Source: Flabesymbios commensalis
Taxonomy: Eukaryota; Annelida; Polychaeta; Terebellida; Flabelligeridae
Assembly (NCBI GenBank): GCA_964017125.1
Contig: OZ024907.1
Span: 23,681,250 to 23,745,249 of the forward strand
Direction: 5' to 3'
Length of the DNA stretch: 64,000 nucleotides
This document shows, piece after piece, positions 49,701 to 58,700 of this stretch (position 1 is the first letter of the stretch; the number at the start of each line of letters is the position of its first letter). Under the pieces are notes generated by a model, which was not told the DNA's origin, made no database searches, and saw only the letters and a program-made list of their open reading frames with translations. A program made the position numbers and the translations under genes.

Positions 49701-52700
49701 AGATTTTGTTTGGCGCTTCATTGATGGACAACTGAAACTAGTTCTCGTGTAAAAGCTTCCTGCTCAACCTGAAGAACTATCACATTTAGTTTGATTAAGT
49801 GTGAATTAGGACCACGAAAAAGTAGTCAATGGCGTCCTATTAAGGAGTCGCTACATCAATTCCGAAGCTGCACACATATATGATCAATATATTGATGAGG
49901 GTGACTATTCTAGCATTATCATTATGCAAGATGATGGCATTCATGCAAATCTGAGATATACACAACAAGCCTATGTAGCTACAGTGATGAAAGTAACACA
50001 TGCTACTTTTGTGCAATTTCCTCATAGTTAATGTGTTGTTTTTAAATAATCATATTTTTCGCATTCCCCGTAAAAACATGTAACATAGAAGTTGAGTTTT
50101 TTATGCTGTGTATTTTTTTGTATCAGAAAACTATTTAAGCGCCAAAAATAACTTCCTACGACATTTAGAAAAATGGTTATAGTACTTGCTGTATAATTGG
50201 CGGCCATCTTGGATTTTTCCCTGAAACTACATGTAATATAAAAGTTAGAGGTTATTACTGTATTGTACTAGATTTATTGGTATTAAAAACCTATATTTAG
50301 CCAGTAAAAACAACTTTCTATGTTTTTTAGAAAAACGTTATGGTACTTTCTGTATTATTGGCAGCCATCTTGGATTTTCTGCGTGATGGTTGACCAGGTC
50401 TTAGAACATGAAATTCCTCAAAACAAAAATGTTATTTTGAACACGAAAGTCAAGTTTGTGTGTCCGTGGTGCACCCAGACATGATGTATAATCATGATAA
50501 TTGAGACTTTATCTGCTATTTTGGCGGCCATTTTGTTTTGCAATTTTGAAAGGGAAAATCTAAAAATAGAGCTTGGCATGGGGCAGATTTGGAAACAGCA
50601 TATCCGAATTGTGTGAAAACAAGTGCATTACAAATTCTACTAAGAAATGCCTTACAAACTTTAGGAATGCCTCTTTTTGAAAAATGGGCCCTGACTAGTA
50701 ACAGTTTTGAAAATTATCGCGTTGCCTATCGCGCTCGCGTACGTCATCGCGCTGGTGTGTTTTAACAATGAGCAAATAGTGTGTATGATAACCAGTTCGA
50801 CGTCGCGCTCGATTTCGCGTTGGTGTGTTCTCATGTTTAGAACTGTAATAATCAAGAGTTAAAATTAAAAGAGGGAAATATTCCGTATAATAAAATAATA
50901 TGTAAATACTATTTAAAAGTTTTTATTTTTATTATTTTACATTTTAGGTGCCATAGAGACTGACGGGAAGAATTATAAAGTGGATGACATTTTTCGTGCC
51001 CTCTTTGCTTTGTCACTACACACTCTGCACGACGAAAACGTGCAAGTCAACGGAATTGTGTACATGTCAGATTTTTCTGAATACTCCATCATGCATCAAG
51101 ACCTATGGACGATAGATATAATAAAGCGAGCCATGAAATGCTGGATGGTGAGTAATCCGTCACCTGGAGGTCAAACAAACGTGTATATGACCTTTAACTA
51201 TTGTCCATAAACCATTGACACAAATTTTTTTAAAACGTTTGCAGTTCTAGTGTATGGACATGTTTACATCATATGGTCATGTTAAGAAGCTAAAATAAAA
51301 TCACCGATATTTTGATGATTTTAGACCTGGGCATGTCCCTTTAACGGCTGATAAATCTGGTCAATCGTCATGCGTGCAAACGGCGATATGAGCGTGTGGT
51401 GTCAGAGATATAATCTCTGAGGTCAGAATGTTGTCCAATATGGCGACCCCATTGAGAATTGGCTTTGGCGCCGGTGTCAAGCCAAATCTAATGATCACGC
51501 GAAATCTAATGATCTTCCGGTCTCGGAGCACTTCTCGCGGGATTTTGTCAGAGGTTATCAGTACTGTGTCACATATAGAATGCATAAGCTTCAAATAATA
51601 TTCATTTAATGAAAGGAGACAGTCAGATAATTATACATGTTTTCTGGGGACATTAGATGAACAATGACCAGCGCTATACATATAGTTAGATGACTGGCGA
51701 AATCAGATGACCAATGTCCAGCGCTATGCATATAGGGAGCTGGCTAAATTAGATGACCACTGACCAGCGCTATGCATATAGGTGACTGGCGAAATTAGAT
51801 GACCACTGACCAGCACTATACATATAGGGGACTGGTGGAATTAGATGACCACTGACCAGCGCTATGCATATAGGTGATTGGCGAAATTAGATGACCACTG
51901 ACCAGCGCTATACATATAGGGGACTGGTGAAATTAGATGACCACTGACTAGCGCTATACATATGCTTAGCTGACTGCGAAATTAGATGACCACTGACCAG
52001 CGCTATACATATACTTACCTGACTGGCGAAATTAGATGACCACTGACCAGCGCTATACATATACTTAGCTGACTGGCGAAATTAGATGACCACTGACCAG
52101 CGCTATACATATGCTTAGCTGACTGGCGAAATTAGATGACCACTGACCAGCGCTATACATATACTTACCTGACTGGCGAAATTAGATGACCACTGACCAG
52201 CGCTATACATATAGGGGACTGGTGAAATTAGATGACCACTGACTAGCTCTATACATATGCTTAGCTGACTGCGAAATTAGATGACCACTGACCAGCGCTA
52301 TACATATACTTAGCTGACTGGCGAAATTAGATGACCACTGACCAGCGCTATACATATACTTACCTGACTGGCGAAATTAGATGACCACTGACCAGCGCTA
52401 TACATATACTTACATGACTGGCGAAATTAGATGACCACTGACCAGCGCTATACATATACTTAGCTGACTGGCGAAATTAGATGACCACTGACCAGCGCTA
52501 TGCATATGCTCAGCTGACTGGTGAAATTAGATGACCACTGACCAGCGTTATCCATATGCTTAGCTTACTGGCGAAATTAGATGACCACTGACCAGCGCTA
52601 TACATATCCAGCTGATTGGCAAAATTTGATGAACTATGAAATATAGTTGTGTACTGTTCTTTGGAATTAGCCTATTTTACAATGCATAAAATTCCCGTAG

Positions 52701-55700
52701 CTCTACTGTTTATATAAATATAAATTTATGCTTCAGCAATATCTCAGAACAATTTAATTTACTAATAATATTCATAATATGTATTTCCCATTGTCTGCAT
52801 TATATTTTTTTCATTGTTGAGTATTTTGTGTTTAGTCTTATTTCCCGTGCAACAACATGTTTGATCGCGTTAATTGCAGCTGTGTTCTATTATCATTATT
52901 ATCTGTTAATTTATCAAGTGCAAGTGATACTTTTCTCTGACAATAGATCTATTTTCAATTAGATGAACGTTGATCGACACTACACACAACTATACTAACT
53001 GACGAAATTAGATGAACGCTGACCATGTGTTATCTGTCATATCAATAATATATAAGACTAAAAAAATGTTTTATATATTCTTGGTTAAATGTACCGTGGC
53101 CAAATAAATGAATACGTGTAAAAAATAACAACACCAATACTAGTATATAGATTCAGGTTTTGTTAATCGATTGCAAGCAATAATAATCAATAAAATGAGT
53201 AACATATTACAATCATGATGCAAGATGTGCAATTTGGAATTTAAAGGGTTATTACATATATTAATGAACCCCATATTTGAATAAAAATGCATTTTCGTTT
53301 CACATAACATCTTCTTGTAACATAAATAGTGTTTATCCCTTGATATCGACTAGTCATATACTAAGCTGTCCAAAGATCTAATTCTACATTTTCTGAAAAC
53401 TACTGAAATTTACATTTTCCCTTAGTTAGGGGGGAGGGGCATATGTCTACTGTTTAATCCATGTGCATAAGCGGGAACGTAAACTGTTACTTGAATATAT
53501 TGTGTAGAATCATAATATATCCACTGTTAAATTTACCGCATGTCGCATGTATAAATGACATGCGTAGTGGGCGACATAAAAATAGAGCCCATTTGCTATA
53601 ACTTATTTATCTTATTTAAACTGTTGAACTATTTATGTTTTTGCTGGGAGACATTTTAAGGATTCGATAATTGCAGATGTTAAATGGCATTATAAGGCGT
53701 TTGTTTCATGCACTGAAGAGAAGTGTAGCTCCCGTTAATGGTAGATCAAAGAATGACGTTACACAGGCATTTATTCTCATGTCTAAGTATATTTATCATA
53801 CTGACTATTATCATCTGCAGTACTTTATACTACAACATATCCTGCTAGAATTTCAATTAGTTTGTATAATTTTGTTAGCGAAAAGTGGCGGCCGAATAAA
53901 ATCAAGTTATTGGGGAGTTAGCAAACACATACCCAGGCGTATGCCAGAAGTATGAAGGGGAGATTATCATTACGTAACTTTCATCACACAATGGTCGACC
54001 GTAGACTGTAAATATATAACCCCATGGTTGCGAGATTTCTCGTTTGTACAAATTTATAATATTTAGCCTACAATAAGGTTGGTCTGAGACCATTATTCAA
54101 CATGAATGGAAGCATTACAATAATATTAACAAATTTCAGGAAATTCCGATGTATCATTTTGTGAAAATAATTAATATGTCATTATAAACATTCAAATGAA
54201 AAAAACAACTACTCAAATATCTTGGAGGTGGAAGGGTTAATTGCCCGATTGGCGTGTCGCTTCAGTGCACGCGGTGTCACTGGGCCGTGCTACCAATTAG
54301 CAGGTGTGATTAGATACGTAGGTCACTCTTATTAACCCTTTCAGTGACAAGAGCTGATATATTCCTCATTATAGAAGCCTCAACGGGAATTGAATTTTCT
54401 TTTGAATTGATAAATAAATTGTTAAATATAAGGAATTTAATTCTGGTGATATCAATTTTCTAAAAACAATACAGCAGCATACGGGTTAACTTTCGAAAGC
54501 TAACGTGTACTATCACAAACATATTTCTGAGCGCTGATCATCCACATAAAGTTGATATTAAAAGAAGCATACCAGAATTAGATAAGTTGTTTTAATAGAT
54601 TAGTCAGTTAACAACGATATACCAGAGATAGTGTTACAAAAGCATTACTATTCAACTCAGTTGATTCAGGGTCATTTATTATGTTGTGCATATATTTATT
54701 ACATATCGATAAAACGACACTGTAGGCCTACTAGGTACGTGGTAATTGTATATGGTAATTGATTTGGCACTGGAAACATGCATCCTTTACATTATCTTTT
54801 ACACTTAATCTACAATCATTTGTAATTATCCGTATGCAAAAAACATCAGCAGTCATTTGTACATGTTGAGACACCTTACACTCCCTCTAATCCCCCTCCA
54901 CGCGTAGTCATGGCTCCAACGCATGCCCAGTACATCCCCTGCCCGCCCCCACCCTGCCGCCATATTGGTGTCATTAGATTTAGCTGATCATTAAATTTGG
55001 CTCGATACCGGGCAGATATGAATTCAGCAGGGCAAAAACTAGAAGTGTGTCGCCTAGCCTGGTCCACGGCTTTGTATGCCTATAGCATGGGCTCTCATCA
55101 CCACAAATACAAGTCCCTTTGACACGCATGTATAATATCATCATTCTACAGGCCGAATAATTAAGCCTAAACTTTTTTTTAAAAAACAGGTCCAGAATGG
55201 TATGCTGTTCAGTGTGTTTTTGAGCTGGTGATGTCACTCCGGTCCTGGCCTTCTAAAAAATCATACCATGCGCACGCCCATTCCCAGAAGAGACACACTT
55301 AGGCATACACTTTCTACGCTCCGAAAGTATTATAGAACAGTTACGTCGCATATCCTGCACAAAGGAAGCAATGCGTACTTTCCTAGTATCCCCCAAAAAA
55401 CATTTTGCAATTCACCAGAAGCGGAGACAGGCATATAAAGCTGTCCTTTGTAAACGGATTCCCCGTCAGTAGACACCCCCTTGGATTACGGCTCATTAAA
55501 TGTAGTGAAAACATGCATTATTACCATACTTAGTAAAATAATGTTTCTTTTAGTTTTAAAGGAGTGAAAATTTGTGATGTCAAACCACAATGTATTGATG
55601 ATCAAGTATATAAGTATAAAATATATTCAGGGATCAGCATAAAATATGTGTCCATAATAAAATCATGGACATGGAGCGCATGGATTGCTAACTTCAAATC

Positions 55701-58700
55701 TCACAACACTGATTGTAGTGTGAGAGCTCCCGTCCGCAAGAATTGGCGAGAGAAGGGATGGTTTACTTTCGCTGTAAACTGTCAACCATGTGCTTTTTGA
55801 TCGTTTTTCATGGGTATATTAACATTGGGGTGATCACAATTTCTATCACAGTCAAATTAATGATTAAGATCATTATCTTTCAAATCGTAACAAATATATT
55901 CTATAAATGAATAAATTATAATAGTTCTTTCTGCTTCATTATTAAAAGTATTCAAATGTTACAACAAGAATAAAACATCCAAGCACATAAAGTATGCTTC
56001 TCCCGTGAAAATGTGCGACCGGTCAGTGCACATGTGTGGACATAGATCATAGACGTATGTATACATACCATGCCCAATATACCCGGCGACTCGGCAGCAC
56101 ATACCCAGCAAACACAAAACATTTGTAAAACATACAAAATGGACCAAAATGTTATACAAATGTTTCGTGCTTGCTTCCTTCGCTAACTAATCACATGGCA
56201 CCATCGGTGTGTTAGTAAATAAAATGAAATGAATCGGGCTTTAGGCCACCTTTGTGCACATATAGGCTAAACTGGGCCAGGAGAACCTCCTGAGGATGGT
56301 GAGATGACACTGTCCTCCAGACACAGGATTCGAATTCGAGCCCTGGCGGTCTGAGGCCGAGCACGCTACCTCTCGGTCACGGCGGCTCCCTGCAATACTG
56401 ACTTTCACACGTGGATGGGGAAGAAACATTTTTGTTTCTTTCAAACCGCCGACTCCGTGAACCGAACCCCGAACTCTGGCGTGAAAGGCAGCGGTGCTAA
56501 CCACCACCCTAGGGCCCCCGCCCCGGTGTGTTAGTGGTTTGAAACCACAGTCCCAAGTACTTTGTAGATACCATGCCATGAAATTTCAAAAAATGAAAAT
56601 AATCAATTAAGCTGGATATATCAGTTTGAATTTAGTATCATATCATATAATTTTGCACAAACCACGTATTGGGCCTACATCTTTATTAACCCTTTAAACG
56701 CCGATGTTGCATATATTCGGGTTTTCATTTTATATTAGCACATTAAGTACCACCTTTTAAACATGTTAAAGATAAAATGTGACATCAATCAACAAGATTT
56801 AAAAACAGATGACCTCCATTTTGTCAAATCCGAACAATTTTCAGTCACTTGAAGTTGTGGATCGCGTCGGCGAGACACAACTTCAAGTTGGTGAAAATTC
56901 AGATTGAATAATTTGGCGGTTAAAGGGTTAAGTAAAGTTACTCGTATTCTCTTTTTCATCTTACAGAAGAACTACCCGGCCCGTTATAAGGCTTTCAATA
57001 TGTATAATCACGGCGTCTTGGTGGAAGCACTGATGCTCATAGTCATGCCTCTTATGTCTAAAAAGATGAGGTCAAGGGTAATGTATCTGACTTCTCAGTT
57101 TGTATTTAAATATATTTGCAAAGACAAAAATATGCTGTAGACTGAGATAATAACCCACCCGCATTATATTAATTCATACAGGTTGTTATTTTAGCACTTG
57201 TAAATTGATCACGACATAGATATCGCCACATATTACTTTCTGTAGGCCTATTTAAAGTCGAAGAACGGGCTCAATTGCGATAGATTCGTAGATCGGAATA
57301 TACTACGTGCCTTGTACAGTCAGATCTACTAGTCTATCGAATTTCGTTGTTTCTACTTGACATAATGGTAATTTTAATTTCAGTTTAGTAAAACAAATTT
57401 CATTTTAAGTATGTGAATAAATGTATACGTAAATATTTTGTCTTGTTCACCAACCGTGTAATTAAACAAAAAACACCCCCTTTCAGAAGTGGTTCAGGAG
57501 AACTGGGAAGATTTGGAGTAAAAATACCAATATTTTTTCGAGGAAAAATGTCAGGCTAGCTGCGAATTCACTCTTTATACCTGTAGAAATACAATATAGG
57601 GCTAGCAAAGAAAACCGTTTTAAGAGCTGGCTGTTTTATCGAATAATTTTTTTCTTATATCCAGTATTCTTACATTGTGAATGGCCATGATGGCTTAATG
57701 TTAATTTACATTAGTTTAAAATTTAAACATTGAAAATACATCCGCTTATCTATCGCCCTCCCAATTCACTCAACACTCTGCATCTAGAATGAATACTTCC
57801 TTGAAATAACTGAATTTACACTTTTAAGTACGTTAAAGCAGCTCCTTGGGATTACATTAATCTTCGTTTTTAGTTTTGTAATGAAGTAGTGTATCCCCCA
57901 GATCATGATTTTATTTTTTTCAGAGTTTTTAGATTTAAAAAAATATTTTTTATCAATATTTCTGTGAATCCGACTAAAACCCAAACAAACTTTGTGTATA
58001 CCTAAACACTTGCTGAAGGACGGTTGAATGTTCCTACAGCGTTGGGCCACATGTTGATGCCGTCGGCCCAGCGTTGTGCAGACAATCAGTGTTGTAGGTG
58101 TATACCTTCATGTCCTGACTAGAAGACACCAATTAGCGGTGATTGCTTTGATGTTACCGTCCAAGGCCTGAGAATATGTGGTGTAAAGTGCTGTACATTG
58201 CTGACTTGTTTTGTTTACATGGCAATATACGACCTGGAAATATAACTAGTTCACTATTTATTGGTGTTTTAAAATTGTGGGCGGGGGCCCTAGGGTAGTG
58301 GTTAGCACCGCTGCCTTTCACGCCAGAGTCCGGGGTTCGGTTCCCGGTCTCGGCGGTTTGAAAGAAACAAAATTGTTTCTTCCCCATCCACGTGTGAAAG
58401 TTAGTATTGTGGGGAGCCTCCGTGACCGAGAGGTAGCGTGCTCGGCCTCAGACCGCCAGGGCTCGAATTTCGAATCCTGTGTCTGGAGGACAGTGTCATC
58501 TCAATCATCTCACCATCCTTAGGAGGTTCTCCTGGCCCAGTTTAGCCTATATGTGCACAAAGGTGGCCTAAAGCCCGATTCATTTCATTTTTTTAAAATT
58601 GTTTTTTGCCTTTCTTGTATTTTTAGTTAAGATCAGTAGGCTATATAGCTTCACCTAAGTTAAATTTTCAAAATTGACAAAATTGAAAATGACTCATCCC

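Larger units (their letters stand above)
45590..50697 (+). mobile_element. 5.1-kb TIR element (TAGTCAGGGCCC ends) in intron 3 of gene B
   Basis: The left end TAGTCAGGGCCCATTT is mirrored at the right end (50697 leftwards); the imperfect inverted repeats run ~180 bp and share TCTGCCCCATGCCAAGCT and AAAATGGCCGCC words. GTA lies outside both ends (45587-45589 and 50698-50700) as a candidate 3-bp target duplication. The left part is tandemly duplicated. A decayed coding remnant lies at about 48840-49700. The superfamily is not assigned. Confidence 0.65.
45453..50836. mobile_element. Older GC-rich TIR repeat split by the 5.1-kb element
   Basis: AACACACCAATGCGAGCGCG at the left and, inverted, CGCGTTGGTGTG / CGCGCTGGTGTG words at 50743-50836. 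CG-rich words (GCGACGA, GACGCGA) are dense on both sides of, but not inside, the 5.1-kb element. 45467-45550 is homologous to 60767-60850. The original repeat was probably only a few hundred bp. Confidence 0.5.

Noticed and set aside
18064-58522. Open frames of about 100 codons over the SINE copies, and real tRNA genes
   Set aside because: The tRNA-like boxes belong to dimeric SINEs with tails and target duplications. The open frames are the same SINE sequence each time.
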